From positions 1 to 64,000 of the forward strand of contig VOPT01000003.1 of NCBI GenBank assembly GCA_009594865.1: DNA of 64,000 nucleotides, written 5' to 3'. This document shows, in pieces, positions 54,093-63,657 of this stretch. Position 1 is the stretch's first letter; the number at the start of each line of letters is the position of its first letter. The position numbers and the translations under genes are program-made. The notes under the pieces are model-generated. The model did not search any database and was not told the DNA's origin. It worked only from the letters and a program-made list of their open reading frames with translations. This DNA is from Nitrospira sp. (GTDB taxonomy: Bacteria; Nitrospirota; Nitrospiria; Nitrospirales; Nitrospiraceae).

Positions 54093-54973
54093 TCAGCCGG
54101 TGCCCCGCTGCGAGTGGCCGTTCGCAGCATGATCGGGCGACTTTTCCAGGAACCACCGCGCAAGCTCTTGTATCGGCCGCTGGTTGGCCCCGGGGGGTTA
54201 CGCTCCGGCATGTAGGCATAGTAGTCGAAACCGAACCAGTCGTTGACCCATTCAGCGACGTTCCCTGCCATGTGATGGATTCCGTAATAGCTCTTGCCCG
54301 GCTCTCCGCTGCTCACCGGCGCCAGAATCGGAATCTCATGCACGTGATGCTGCCCGAACATGGCCAGGGAATTGTCGGGAAGCGACTCGCCCCAGGGAAA
54401 ACGATTCCCGTCAGGCCCCCGCGCCGCCTTTTCCCATTCCGCTTCTGTCGGCAGCCGTTTGCCTGAGGCCCGGCAGAGATTGTCGGCTTCCTTCCACGTG
54501 ACATACAACGCAGGCCACTGCGCCAACGTCTCATCGCTGACCGAGTGCACGGTGATGACGTGCCAGATCAAATGCTGGAGATCTTTGGACGGATGAATTT
54601 TTCGGGCATGCAGATAGGCCAGATACTCGCCGAGGCTGACTTCATCACGGTCGATCTCGTAGGCGTCCAACCAGACGCGATGCTGCGGCAGTTCCGTATC
54701 GTCGAACTGTGTCCCCATGCCATAAGGGTCGTCGTCCACACGAACGCTGCCGAGTAAAAACGGCCCCTCAGGAATTACAATCGCTGGTGAGCTTGCCGTC
54801 AATTCGGCGATCGAAGTCAGGTGTTTCGCCAGCTCTGCCGTGGGCGGAGGGGTCGGGGCGCGAGCGGCGATGGAAAGCGCCGGATTCAGCACCGTGGCCG
54901 CAAGGCTCAGCATCACGAGGCTGAGAGCATGCAGGGGAGCGGAGATTCCTGAGAGCCATGCGCGAGGGATCAT
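54029..54973 (-). CDS. SUMF1/FGE-sulfatase-domain protein, exported
   Basis: A 314-residue protein. A hydrophobic N-terminus (LHALSLVMLSLAATVL) precedes a formylglycine-generating-enzyme-like domain: IPEGPFLLGSVRVDDDPYGM, RLPTEAEWEKAARGPDG, HMAGNVAEWVNDWFGFDYYA and RGGSWKSRPIMLRTATR. The fold is shared with EgtB/PvdO-like enzymes; the two FGE catalytic Cys are not obvious. ATG overlaps the stop of the upstream lipoprotein by one base (TAATG), so the two are coupled. Confidence 0.9.
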   Translation of the reverse strand: MIPRAWLSGISAPLHALSLVMLSLAATVLNPALSIAARAPTPPPTAELAKHLTSIAELTASSPAIVIPEGPFLLGSVRVDDDPYGMGTQFDDTELPQHRVWLDAYEIDRDEVSLGEYLAYLHARKIHPSKDLQHLIWHVITVHSVSDETLAQWPALYVTWKEADNLCRASGKRLPTEAEWEKAARGPDGNRFPWGESLPDNSLAMFGQHHVHEIPILAPVSSGEPGKSYYGIHHMAGNVAEWVNDWFGFDYYAYMPERNPPGPTSGRYKSLRGGSWKSRPIMLRTATRSGAPADQRSATVGFRCAKSVPGSPAR

Positions 54974-55728
54974 TACAACTTACTCGGCGACGCGACGGCT
55001 TTTCCAATTTCGGCAATAAGCCGGCGTTCTATCTCGGCGATTTCTTCCGCGTCCACCGCCAGCACGCGCCCACCTTGGGCCACCCGTTCAAACTCGGCCT
55101 TCACGCTCAATCGGGTGACGTTTGACGGAAGGGCCTGAAGAGATACCACATATTGATTGCGGAAGCCGGCAGTTTCCACCGAGGTCGGGATGGAAATTTT
55201 TCGTTCGGTGACGAAGACCGCTTTTTGATCGGTTTTGACGGTAACGCGTATCCGGTACCCGTTGCGCGTCAGGGCTTCTTCGGCTGCTTTACCGACGGCA
55301 GGGAGTGGGCGTGGGAGATCCTCGACCTGTGAGCCCTTTTCCTCCACCCGAATACTGTCCGTCACCTGAGCGGCTTTGGCGGCAGTTCGTTGAATTTCTC
55401 CTGAGAGTTTTTTCGATTCGACCAGTTGCGCGTCGAGCTTGGCCCCAAGTGTCTTGGCTTCGGTTTGCAGCGACTTGGCCTCGGCCTGGGCATGTTCGGT
55501 TTGCTTCTTCGCGTCCCGTAGTTCCTGGTTGAGGAGATCGATCTGCTGCTGCATGACTTTGTTGCCGTCTTGCAGCGAATTCAGGAGAGATTCCTGCTTC
55601 GCCAGTTGCTTGCGGAGATTTTCGTTTTCCTGTCGAAATGGAGATTCGTCCGGGGTACACCCGACACACCACGATAGTACCGCGAGGCTGAAGAGGGGGG
55701 CGAGCGATCGCTGGGAGGCCTTGATCAT
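54973..55728 (-). CDS. Coiled-coil lipoprotein
   Basis: A 251-residue protein with a lipobox-like VLSWCVGC near residue 24. Residues about 32-120 form a long coiled coil (ENLRKQLAKQESLLNSLQDG, LNQELRDAKKQTEHAQAEAK). The C-terminal part is a beta/alpha domain with RIRVTVKTDQKAVFVTER. No family recognised; role is probably in the envelope. Coupled to the SUMF1-like gene downstream. Confidence 0.82.
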   Translation of the reverse strand: MIKASQRSLAPLFSLAVLSWCVGCTPDESPFRQENENLRKQLAKQESLLNSLQDGNKVMQQQIDLLNQELRDAKKQTEHAQAEAKSLQTEAKTLGAKLDAQLVESKKLSGEIQRTAAKAAQVTDSIRVEEKGSQVEDLPRPLPAVGKAAEEALTRNGYRIRVTVKTDQKAVFVTERKISIPTSVETAGFRNQYVVSLQALPSNVTRLSVKAEFERVAQGGRVLAVDAEEIAEIERRLIAEIGKAVASPSKL

Positions 55729-55815
55729 AGTTTGGGTAAGACTGTCAGACTAGTATCAGAGTTTGGCACCCCTTGTCCATCTTCAATCACATTCCTGCCG
55801 GTTTGACCATGGGAA

Positions 55816-56493
55816 ATGGAGCGGCTATTCTGTGCCATGCGGTACTGGCGCGGAGTGATCTTCCTCATGAGTCTGGTATTGTTCCAACCGGCTGCGGCGA
55901 TGGTCTCCATCGCCGCGATGTCCGAGCCGGCGGAACCCGTGCCTGCTGAGGACTATTCGTTCTACGACCTCGCGGTCGAGGACAAGTTTCTGACGTCCTA
56001 CACGAAGTTAGTCGTCATCGAACGCATGACAGCGACGCATCTCCATCCGGATGAGCCCCAGGTCCCGACGTTCGCCTGGTTTGCCCAGCGGGAATATTTC
56101 GACGGCCGGTTGCCCCAAGACCTCGTGCGGGATTTTGTGGGCAAGAATCAGCGGCCGTGGCGGCTTGCGACACGATTTGGTTTCGGCGTGCGCTACCGGT
56201 TTGTCTCGGGCGAGGGAGGGGGAGATGTCGAAACCTCCGTGCCCGTGATTCCCGTCGCCTGGTTTGTCCAACAAGAAGGCGCGCCGGACATCATCGACCA
56301 TCTGGCATTCTCGCGGGTGGGCCTGAATCTGCGAGCCGATCAGGCGTTGTTGTATGTCGCCAACCCACGTCCCGATGGGACCGGTGCGGGTTTTTTGCTG
56401 TGGTTTGTGCGGCAGCAGAAGGGCTGGTCCTTGCACGACACGGAAGTGTTATGGGTTTCGCGTCCGGATCAGGCCTCATCAGGCCGTCGCTAG
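55816..56493 (+). CDS. Exported hypothetical protein
   Basis: A 225-residue protein with a hydrophobic N-terminus (GVIFLMSLVLFQPAAAMV), followed by a domain rich in Phe, Trp and Arg (TFAWFAQREYFDGRLPQDLV; GFLLWFVRQQKGWSLHD). No family recognised. The start could be at 55837. Confidence 0.75.
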   Translation: MERLFCAMRYWRGVIFLMSLVLFQPAAAMVSIAAMSEPAEPVPAEDYSFYDLAVEDKFLTSYTKLVVIERMTATHLHPDEPQVPTFAWFAQREYFDGRLPQDLVRDFVGKNQRPWRLATRFGFGVRYRFVSGEGGGDVETSVPVIPVAWFVQQEGAPDIIDHLAFSRVGLNLRADQALLYVANPRPDGTGAGFLLWFVRQQKGWSLHDTEVLWVSRPDQASSGRR

Positions 56494-56542
56494 TAGGGTG
56501 ATTGAGACGCCAGGTTCTTGTTTGATTTTTTGAGGAGTGCGC

Positions 56543-57172
56543 ATGATTCGTAAGACGTTTTCTGTCCCACCACTCGGGTGTAATTGCTCGATCATCGGGG
56601 ACCCCGTCACGAAGACGGCCATCGTGGTTGACCCGGGGGGCGCCCCTGAGCGCATCCTGCAGGAAGTGCGTGCGATGGGTTTGACGGTGGTGAACATTGT
56701 CCATACGCATGCCCACTTCGATCATTTTCTCGCGTCCGGCGCGATGAAGCAGGCGACCGGTGCAGCGTTGTGTCTGCACCCGGATGACCTGCCGCTCTGG
56801 AACATTCTGGAGATGCAATGCCGCATGTTCGGCGTGCCTTATGCCCCGGTGCCGCAGCCGGACTATTGGCTGAAGGATGAGGAGCGAGTGACTATCGGCG
56901 AGATGGAAGGCGTGGCCTTGCACACACCGGGGCACACGCCTGGATCCATGTGTTTTCATTTTCCCGCCGCAAAATTGTTGGTGGCGGGGGACACGCTGTT
57001 TCGCGGGGGCATCGGCCGTACCGATCTATGGGGCGGAGATTTCGACGCCATCGAGCAATCGATCCGGGAACGGCTCTACACCCTCGATGCGGACACGGCC
57101 GTGGTGACCGGACATGGGGCTGAGACCGAAATCGGCCTCGAGCGAGAGACGAATTCATTCGTGCGGGCCTAG
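56543..57172 (+). CDS. MBL-fold metallohydrolase (glyoxalase II-like)
   Basis: A 209-residue single-domain hydrolase. Metal motif HTHAHFDH, then VALHTPGHTPGSMCFHFPA (His), and LVAGDTLFRGGIGRTD (Asp), ending VVTGHGAETEIGLERETN (His). GAGGAG precedes the ATG at 56543. Typical of hydroxyacylglutathione-hydrolase-like proteins; substrate not known. Confidence 0.95.
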   Translation: MIRKTFSVPPLGCNCSIIGDPVTKTAIVVDPGGAPERILQEVRAMGLTVVNIVHTHAHFDHFLASGAMKQATGAALCLHPDDLPLWNILEMQCRMFGVPYAPVPQPDYWLKDEERVTIGEMEGVALHTPGHTPGSMCFHFPAAKLLVAGDTLFRGGIGRTDLWGGDFDAIEQSIRERLYTLDADTAVVTGHGAETEIGLERETNSFVRA

Positions 57173-57286
57173 CAGAGAGATTTCTGCTTCACGTGCGTGA
57201 TTGTCCTGCGGGCCCGAGACTGTTTTCCTGACCGCCTTTGTCATAGCCGCTCATAAACGGGCCTCCATAAGAAACAGGAGGGTATC

Positions 57287-57802
57287 ATGATCCCGACGGC
57301 ACGACGCTGGTTGATATGTCCGCTGTTTTCCCTCCTGCTCGGATTCTTCCCTGCCGATGTGCGTGTCTATGCCGACGAATCGGGGACTTCTCCCCAGGTC
57401 ACGATCAGTCATGTCCGGGTGGGCTTGTCCGATCATGGCCCGGTGATATTGCTTTCCGCCGACGGGAAAACCATTCCCGTCTTTGTCGACCACACGGTGG
57501 CCGCTTCCATTCAGGCGGCCTTGACCGGGGAAAAGCTGCCACGGCCGCTTTCCCACGATTTGATGCATACGATTTTAGAAGCGCTCGGCGGACGGGTGGT
57601 CCAGACGGTGATTACGCTGAAGGCGGGCACCTATTACGGGAGCTTGACCGTGGCGTTTCAGGGACAGGAAAAGGTGTTCGACAGCCGGTCCTCGGACTCC
57701 ATTGCCCTCGCGATTCACTTTCATGCACCGATTCTCGTGGGGCGGGACATGTTGGATGCGGTCGGCACGTCCTCGCTTGAGCAGAAGCCAGAAACGCTGT
57801 GA
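57287..57802 (+). CDS. Exported DUF151 (bifunctional nuclease-like) protein
   Basis: A 171-residue protein with AGGAGG before the ATG. Signal peptide to about VYA-DE, then the DUF151 domain: GPVILLSADGKTIPVFVDHT, LPRPLSHDLMHTILEALGGR, and SRSSDSIALAIHFHAPILVG. DUF151 was described as a nuclease in plants and bacteria; export argues for another role here. Confidence 0.9.
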   Translation: MIPTARRWLICPLFSLLLGFFPADVRVYADESGTSPQVTISHVRVGLSDHGPVILLSADGKTIPVFVDHTVAASIQAALTGEKLPRPLSHDLMHTILEALGGRVVQTVITLKAGTYYGSLTVAFQGQEKVFDSRSSDSIALAIHFHAPILVGRDMLDAVGTSSLEQKPETL

Positions 57803-57943
57803 TCGCGCGATCGACGGAAGGCCGCGGACTCCTGAGCTTGCCGCGAAGAAGTATACAGTGCTGGCCTTTTGTCCGGTTCTGTCCTATCGTACGACTGGTG
57901 CGCAGAGGCCTGGGGGCGTCACAGGTACGGAGGCCACGTTACG

Positions 57944-58267
57944 ATGAAAAATCAACGCAAACATGAACGCGTTCACGTTCAGTTTCGCAGTCATTTCTCG
58001 ATGAAGGGCAAGATGCTGGCCGGTGACGGAGATCTCACCGATCTGTCTCCGGGCGGCTGCCGGATTATCAGTCCTGTCGAAGTGCTGGTCGGGTCGGAAG
58101 TGGAGCTGTGTATTTTCCCCGGTGACAATGCTAATCCCATCCTCATCGATGCCGCCACGGTGCGGTGGTGCCGACCCAACGAGTTCGGGTTGTCTATCAC
58201 CAAGATTCGTGGCCCGGTTCAGCGCCAATTGACCGATGTCTGGCGCAAGTTGGCGAAGCCTGCCTAG
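57944..58267 (+). CDS. PilZ-domain protein
   Basis: A 107-residue single-domain protein. RKHER matches the RxxxR and DLSPGG matches the D/NxSxxG of c-di-GMP-binding PilZ domains. It would respond to c-di-GMP; the effector is unknown. The ATG at 57944 is chosen for family length; the open frame extends further upstream without protein-like sequence. Confidence 0.9.
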   Translation: MKNQRKHERVHVQFRSHFSMKGKMLAGDGDLTDLSPGGCRIISPVEVLVGSEVELCIFPGDNANPILIDAATVRWCRPNEFGLSITKIRGPVQRQLTDVWRKLAKPA

Positions 58268-58285
58268 TCCTCTCGAGCCGCACGC

Positions 58286-59272
58286 CTAGATCTTCATGGC
58301 CTCCCGCACTTCAGCCATCGTCTGAGACGAGACGGCGGTCGCGCGGCGTCGCCCGTCCTCTGCAATTTCATCGAGGCGCCCCGGATGTTGCACGAGGTTC
58401 GCACGAGCCTCCCACATCGGAGCCAGGCGTTCCACCACGCGATCAGCCACGAGCTTCTTGCAATCGATGCAGCCGATTGCGGCGTTCCGGCAATCCTGAT
58501 TCACCTGTTCGATCACCGGCAGCGGCGAAAAAATCTTGTGAAAGTCGTAGACGGGACAGACGTCGGGATTTCCGGGGTCGGTGCGCCGCACGCGCGCGGG
58601 ATCGGTGATCATCGTTTTAAGCTTCTGGCGGACCACCGCTTCCGTATCGGACAGGTTGATGGCATTGCCGTAGCTCTTGCTCATTTTGCGTCCATCGGTG
58701 CCGAGGACCTTCGGGAATTTCGTGAGATGTTCTTGGGGCTCGGGGAAGACGGAACCGTAGAGACTGTTGAAGCGGCGCGCCAGTTCGCGCGTCAGTTCAA
58801 GATGGGGCAATTGATCTTTCCCTACCGGGACGAAATCCGGCTTGTAGAGAAGAATGTCGGCTGCCTGGAGAACCGGATAGCCGAGGAAGCCGTAAGTGCT
58901 GAGATCGCGCTCCTTGATCTCCTCCTGCTTCTCCTTGTAGGTCGGATTCCGTTCCAACCAGGATACCGGAATGATCATCGAGAACAAGAGATGAAGAATG
59001 GCGTGATCCGGGACTTGTGACTGCACGAAGACGGTGGCCCGCTTCGGGTCGATGCCGGCTGCCAGCCAGTCGATGAGTAGCTCCCGCACGTATTCGCGGA
59101 GCCGGCTGGTATCGGCATAGTTGGACGACAACGCATGCCAGTCCGCCACGAAAAAATAACACTCATATTGGGCCTGCAGCGCGTTCCAGTTTTCCAGGGC
59201 CCCCAACCAGTTGCCGAGATGGAGCAACCCGCTCGGCTGCATCCCACTGAGTACTCGCTTACGCGTCGTCAT
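58286..59272 (-). CDS. trpS: Tryptophanyl-tRNA synthetase
   Basis: A 328-residue class I enzyme that charges tRNA-Trp. HLGN (in PSGLLHLGNWLGAL) is the HIGH-type motif and KMSKSYGNAINLSD is the KMSKS motif. Convergent with the PilZ gene across 18 bases. Confidence 0.97.
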   Translation of the reverse strand: MTTRKRVLSGMQPSGLLHLGNWLGALENWNALQAQYECYFFVADWHALSSNYADTSRLREYVRELLIDWLAAGIDPKRATVFVQSQVPDHAILHLLFSMIIPVSWLERNPTYKEKQEEIKERDLSTYGFLGYPVLQAADILLYKPDFVPVGKDQLPHLELTRELARRFNSLYGSVFPEPQEHLTKFPKVLGTDGRKMSKSYGNAINLSDTEAVVRQKLKTMITDPARVRRTDPGNPDVCPVYDFHKIFSPLPVIEQVNQDCRNAAIGCIDCKKLVADRVVERLAPMWEARANLVQHPGRLDEIAEDGRRRATAVSSQTMAEVREAMKI

Positions 59273-59324
59273 GCCATCACTCCCATATCCCGAACCGATG
59301 TGTTGATGCCCCCGAGCGGCAGGG

Positions 59325-61322
59325 CTACTCCAGGGGGACGAACTTGCCTTGTTTCACTTGAATGAGAAAGACGTGTCGATTGAGGGTCCCGTCGGGATTA
59401 AACCCGCTGGGCCCGCTCAAGGTCGGCAGGTCATGCTGCATCATCAAATAGTCGCGGACGGCTTCGCCGCTGGTCGCGCCTCGCCGGATCGCTTCCACCG
59501 CCAGTCGTGCGGCGTCATATCCTTGGGCGGCGAACAGTGAGGGCGTGGCTTGGAAGCGTTTGCGATACCGTTCCACGAATTCCTGCACGACGGGGCTGGT
59601 GCTGTCGGCAAAAAACCCATCGGCAAACACGCTGCCTTCGACGCTGCGATCGGCCACGCGCGCGAAGTCCGGTGTATTCCATCCATTGGCGCCGAGCAGC
59701 GGCACGGCGATATCGTAAAAGGCCAGTTGCGCGGCCAGCAGGCCCACGTCCAGCGAACGTCCCGGAATAAAGACCGCATCGAATCCCGGCGAGTAGAGCA
59801 GGCGTTTGCCCTTTTTGCCTGCGCCTTGTCTGATCCCGGTTTTAGCCGGATCGTTGTCGACCTGCACTTCGACACCGTACTTCTTGAGATCTTCGGCTTT
59901 GAGCTTCTGGATTACGGCGCGGAAGTCGGTGTCGCCTTCTTTGTAGGCTTCGCTGACAATCACTTCTCCATCCTGCTGCCGGATTTCTTGCGCGAAGAGG
60001 CGTGCCAGATCGCGGCCGTAGGGGGTGTCGGGATAAAGAATGGCGAACCGTTTGAACTGCTGTTCTTTGACGGCATACTCGGCGACCCGCTTGGCCTGGT
60101 GTCCATACGTGAGCGCCGTGCTGAAGACGTAATTGCCGAAGCGGCGCAAATTGGGGACGGTGGCGCTGGGGGTGATCAGCGGGATATGCGTGCGTTCGGC
60201 CATTTCGGCCATGACCGGCAGGTTTTTAGACAGCAACGGCCCGATGACGGCAAGCGGGCGATCATCGGACAAGACCGAAGACAGTTCGTCGAGGAAGGCC
60301 GCGCGGTCGGATTCTGTGTCCTTCACGATGAGCCCGATTGACGGAGTTTCGCCGCCGTCTTTGGGGCGTTCCAGCGCGAGCTGAATTCCGTTCAGCACTT
60401 CTGTGCCGAAGGGGGCAAGTTTCCCGGACATCGGGAAAATCGCGGCAATGGAGTAGGGATGCGATTTGAATTTGGTTCGCACCACACTTTGGAGGTCTGC
60501 GGCCTTCGCGGCATAGGGGTGGTTGGGGAACCGGTTCAAGAAGAGGCGCACGTCCCGCTCGACTAGGTGGTCTTCTCCGGCCGCGGTATGAAGTTCGATG
60601 AGCTTGATCGAGGCCAAGTCTCCGGGAAAGGTCTTCGGGTAGGCATCACGTATGCGCATCAACGCCGACGCATCCAGTTTGTCGTTGACCAATTCTCGAA
60701 TCTGCGTTTCGGTCTCGTGGGCCTGGTCGCCGACATCCAGTGGGAGCTCATCGAGCCACGCCTGAATGGCGCGCAGAAAATCTCTCTTCTGTACCTGAAA
60801 TTCACCCGTCAGCCGCAGGGCGTCGCGCTTGATTGCGGGATCGGCGGACAGGCTGCGCACTTCGGACAGCAGCGGTAGCGCGAGATCTAGGTTGCCGGCT
60901 CGGGCGTGCGTTTTTGCCAGCAGGAGTTTGGCCCGGTCAACTAAGTCGGAGTTCGGAAACTCTCCGAGCAACTGATTGACGTACCGAATGGTCTCCGCAT
61001 GCTCCTTCATGCCGTACATGGCGGCGGCCATCAGAAGATAGGCGTCATCGAGGAACTCCGGTGCCGGACCGCCTTCGATAAACCGTCGCAGCATGACGGC
61101 CGCGGCTTCGGGTTGTTCTGCGTCGATCAACCGTTTGGCCTGGTCGAGGGCGGATTGTGCGGTATTGGCGGGCGGTTTGGCCTGGTTCGAACGGGGGGCG
61201 GCTGGGGTCTTGGGTGCCGGAGCTGCTTCGCCGAGCGTGGCAAATCCTACGAGGAGCGCCACCGCGAGGGCGACGCTGCACGCGCGGAGATGCGGGGCGC
61301 GGGATACTGATCGAGGAACCAT
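59325..61322 (-). CDS. TPR plus periplasmic-binding-protein (PBP activator/LivJ-like) fusion
   Basis: A 665-residue exported protein. Signal peptide to about GEA-AP. Tetratricopeptide-like helical repeats to about residue 300 (AEQPEAAAVMLRRFIEGG, VDRAKLLLAKTHARAGNLDL). Then a type-I periplasmic-binding fold: AAIFPMSGKLAPFGTEVLNG, PLAVIGPLLSKNLPVMAEMA, RFAILYPDTPYGRDLARLFA. The layout resembles LpoA/LppC, the activator of a penicillin-binding protein, or amino-acid-binding proteins. Which one is not decided. It has 52 bases to trpS on the same strand. Confidence 0.88.
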   Translation of the reverse strand: MVPRSVSRAPHLRACSVALAVALLVGFATLGEAAPAPKTPAAPRSNQAKPPANTAQSALDQAKRLIDAEQPEAAAVMLRRFIEGGPAPEFLDDAYLLMAAAMYGMKEHAETIRYVNQLLGEFPNSDLVDRAKLLLAKTHARAGNLDLALPLLSEVRSLSADPAIKRDALRLTGEFQVQKRDFLRAIQAWLDELPLDVGDQAHETETQIRELVNDKLDASALMRIRDAYPKTFPGDLASIKLIELHTAAGEDHLVERDVRLFLNRFPNHPYAAKAADLQSVVRTKFKSHPYSIAAIFPMSGKLAPFGTEVLNGIQLALERPKDGGETPSIGLIVKDTESDRAAFLDELSSVLSDDRPLAVIGPLLSKNLPVMAEMAERTHIPLITPSATVPNLRRFGNYVFSTALTYGHQAKRVAEYAVKEQQFKRFAILYPDTPYGRDLARLFAQEIRQQDGEVIVSEAYKEGDTDFRAVIQKLKAEDLKKYGVEVQVDNDPAKTGIRQGAGKKGKRLLYSPGFDAVFIPGRSLDVGLLAAQLAFYDIAVPLLGANGWNTPDFARVADRSVEGSVFADGFFADSTSPVVQEFVERYRKRFQATPSLFAAQGYDAARLAVEAIRRGATSGEAVRDYLMMQHDLPTLSGPSGFNPDGTLNRHVFLIQVKQGKFVPLE

Positions 61323-61470
61323 TGACTCCTGTGCATGGCGAACGCTCTCGCCGCGATTGTGGCTACTATAGGAAACAGGTGCTGGGGTGTCAAGGTAACT
61401 TGAGGCGTTTGCGTTGTGTTCAGAAAGAGGCTTGGCTATAGTCGATCACGCATGGTTCCACCCATCACCG

Positions 61471-62436
61471 ATGAGGGTGCCGTTGAAGCGTCGTGATGAG
61501 ACGGGCCTCGCTTCGCTCGAGTCGGACTCGCTTCCGCTGGAGCCTCTCGTTGCGCGCTATTGCGATGACTTACGGGTTGCGCGTGGACTTTCGCGGCATA
61601 CCCTCTCGGCCTACCAGCGTGATGTGAGGGCGTTTCAACGCTTTCTTCGCGATCAACAGATTCATGATCCCGATCAGGTCTCTCCTCCGCTGCTCGCGGC
61701 GTTTCTCGGACATCTGCATCGTGGGGGGCTTGCCGCGTCGTCACGCGCGCGCGCGTTGGCGGCCGTGCGCAGTTTGTTCCGATTTCTGAAACAAGAAGGC
61801 ATTGTCACCGCGAATCCGACGGTCAGTCTACGGAGCACCTCGCGGGCGCGGCATCTGCCGAAAACACTGAGTATGGAAGAGGTCACCCGGTTGCTCGATC
61901 TGCCGCATCGTGCGGTGCCGGAAGATCATCGTGATCGAGCCATGGTGGAGGTGCTCTATGCCGCCGGGTTACGTGTGTCAGAGTTGATCGCGTTGCGAAT
62001 GGATCAGTGCAATCTTGAGGTGGGCTATGTCGGGATTACTGGAAAAGGTGACAAGCAGCGGGTCGTGCCGATCGGGCGTCCCGCGGTGGCTGAGGTGCAG
62101 GCCTATGTGATGGGGGCGCGGCCGATGCTGCTAAAGCAACGATCGTCGCGCTTTGTGTTCGTCACCCGACGGGGCACGCCGTTGACGCGGCAGGCATTCT
62201 GGAAGCTGCTACGGGCGCGGGCGCAGCGAGCGGGCATCGCGAGGATCCCCTCACCGCACATGCTGCGGCATTCGTTTGCGACGCACCTCTTGCAGAGGGG
62301 CGCTGATTTGCGCTCGGTGCAGGCGATGTTGGGGCACGCCGATATTGCGACCACGCAAATTTATACGCATGTCGATACGGCACAGTTGAAAAAAATCCAC
62401 ACCGCGTGTTTTCCGCGCAACAAATCCCGCCGTTGA
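61471..62436 (+). CDS. Site-specific tyrosine recombinase (XerC/XerD type)
   Basis: A 321-residue recombinase that resolves chromosome dimers at dif. Catalytic residues visible: Arg in GLRVSELIAL, Lys in GKGDKQRVVPIG, HxxR in HMLRHSFATHLL, His in LGHADIATTQ and Tyr in IYTHV. N-terminal SAM-like domain is complete. ATG at 61471 gives family length; an upstream start at 61414 is less likely. XerC versus XerD cannot be told confidently. Confidence 0.94.
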   Translation: MRVPLKRRDETGLASLESDSLPLEPLVARYCDDLRVARGLSRHTLSAYQRDVRAFQRFLRDQQIHDPDQVSPPLLAAFLGHLHRGGLAASSRARALAAVRSLFRFLKQEGIVTANPTVSLRSTSRARHLPKTLSMEEVTRLLDLPHRAVPEDHRDRAMVEVLYAAGLRVSELIALRMDQCNLEVGYVGITGKGDKQRVVPIGRPAVAEVQAYVMGARPMLLKQRSSRFVFVTRRGTPLTRQAFWKLLRARAQRAGIARIPSPHMLRHSFATHLLQRGADLRSVQAMLGHADIATTQIYTHVDTAQLKKIHTACFPRNKSRR

Positions 62437-62520
62437 CATGTGCGGAAGGGTGAGAGTGGCATCGGGCAGCGATCATCAGCGTAGAACAAAAATCTTGCAA
62501 GAATAATGCATGATTCTTGG

Positions 62521-62549
62521 TTGACACTGCTTGGTGGAGTTGATAGCAT
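62521..62549 (+). promoter_or_regulatory. Sigma-70 promoter for the tRNA pair
   Basis: TTGACA at 62521-62526, a 17-base spacer and TAGCAT at 62544-62549 make a near-consensus promoter, 30 bases before the tRNA-Val gene. Confidence 0.75.
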
Positions 62550-62579
62550 CCCAAAAATCTGCCGGGAGCGAGAAAAAAC

Positions 62580-62655
62580 GGGCGGATAGCTCAATTGGGA
62601 GAGCGCTGCCCTTACAAGGCAGAGGTCACAGGTTCGATCCCTGTTCCGCCTACCA
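62580..62655 (+). tRNA. tRNA-Val (anticodon TAC)
   Basis: A 76-base cloverleaf: acceptor GGGCGGA pairs with TCCGCCT (one G-T), D arm GCTC/GAGC, anticodon stem CTGCC/GGCAG around CTTACAA (anticodon TAC), T arm ACAGG-TTCGATC-CCTGT, encoded ACCA end. Confidence 0.97.
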
Positions 62656-62787
62656 ATAAGAAATACAGGAAATTTGCGCAGGGCATTGCCTTATCCATTA
62701 GTAGTGATGTACAAGAGTACGCGCTACTGTATTTAGACAGTTTGATTCTGAAGATCTGAATTCTTCTTCCGCCATCTTGGGTTGCGT

Positions 62788-62865
62788 GGGGCCGTCGTTC
62801 AGCCTGGTTAGGACGCCAGATTGTCAATCTGGAAGTCGCGGGTTCAAATCCCGTCGGCCCCGCCA
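62788..62865 (+). tRNA. tRNA-Asp (anticodon GTC)
   Basis: A 78-base cloverleaf: acceptor GGGGCCG/CGGCCCC, anticodon stem CCAGA/TCTGG around TTGTCAA (anticodon GTC), T arm GCGGG-TTCAAAT-CCCGT, encoded GCCA end. Confidence 0.97.
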
Positions 62866-62937
62866 TTCCCCCAGCTTTTGGTACAATCCATGCTACCGTT
62901 TTCATGCGACGCCATGTGAAGGGAAAGGTCTAGGCTC

Positions 62938-63657
62938 ATGTTCCAATCAGGCGTGATGGGGTTGGTGGGCTCGCTGGGAGCGGTGTCGAAGATCGTGCTC
63001 CTGCTCCTCTTGGTCGCCTCGATTCTTTCCTGGGGCGTGATTTTGTATAAATGGCGGACGTTCAAGGCGGCTGATCGTGAAGACCAGCGGTTCTTCAATG
63101 CCTTTACGAAGATTCGTGATTTGGATGAGTTGTATCGGCAGTCCAAGCGCGCGGAGGGTAGCCCGAGTGCGCGCGTGTTCCAAGGCATCATGGACCGTGT
63201 CGTCACGGCCTCGGGAGATGGGGCGGTGAGTCCTTCCCTCGCAGCGGCCGGATCCAAAGAGTCGGCGCCGGCCTTCGATCACCAGTATATGGATAAAACG
63301 GTGTCGTACCTCGTGCAAAACCAGGTCTCCCATTTGGAGGCCTACCTGCCGGTGTTGGCGACCACGGGCAATATTACGCCGTTCATCGGCTTGCTCGGCA
63401 CGGTGTTGGGTATCATTGACTCGTTCCGCGAGATCGGCATGCAGGGCACGGCCAGTATCGCCGCTGTAGCCCCGGGCGTGTCCGAGGCCTTGGTGGCGAC
63501 GGCCGCCGGTTTGTTTACCGCCATTCCTGCAGTCATTTTCTATAATTATTATCTGACGCGCATTCGAAAGACCGTGTTTCGGATCGAGTCATTTACCGTC
63601 GAAGCCATGCGTTCGTTGCAGACTCGCTTGAAGCAGCCCCACGTCGGAGTTCAGTGA
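62938..63657 (+). CDS. tolQ: TolQ/ExbB proton-channel protein
   Basis: A 239-residue inner-membrane protein with three helices: VSKIVLLLLLVASILSWGVI near the N-terminus, LPVLATTGNITPFIGLLGTV and VATAAGLFTAIPAVIFYNYY. The latter two hold the family's conserved Thr/Pro/Gly. Couples the proton gradient to outer-membrane integrity with TolR. The stop shares one base with the next ATG. Confidence 0.93.
   Translation: MFQSGVMGLVGSLGAVSKIVLLLLLVASILSWGVILYKWRTFKAADREDQRFFNAFTKIRDLDELYRQSKRAEGSPSARVFQGIMDRVVTASGDGAVSPSLAAAGSKESAPAFDHQYMDKTVSYLVQNQVSHLEAYLPVLATTGNITPFIGLLGTVLGIIDSFREIGMQGTASIAAVAPGVSEALVATAAGLFTAIPAVIFYNYYLTRIRKTVFRIESFTVEAMRSLQTRLKQPHVGVQ

Noticed and set aside
55755..55775. TTTGGCACCCCTTGTCC as a second sigma-54 promoter
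   Set aside because: The GC of the -12 element is missing at the required spacing.
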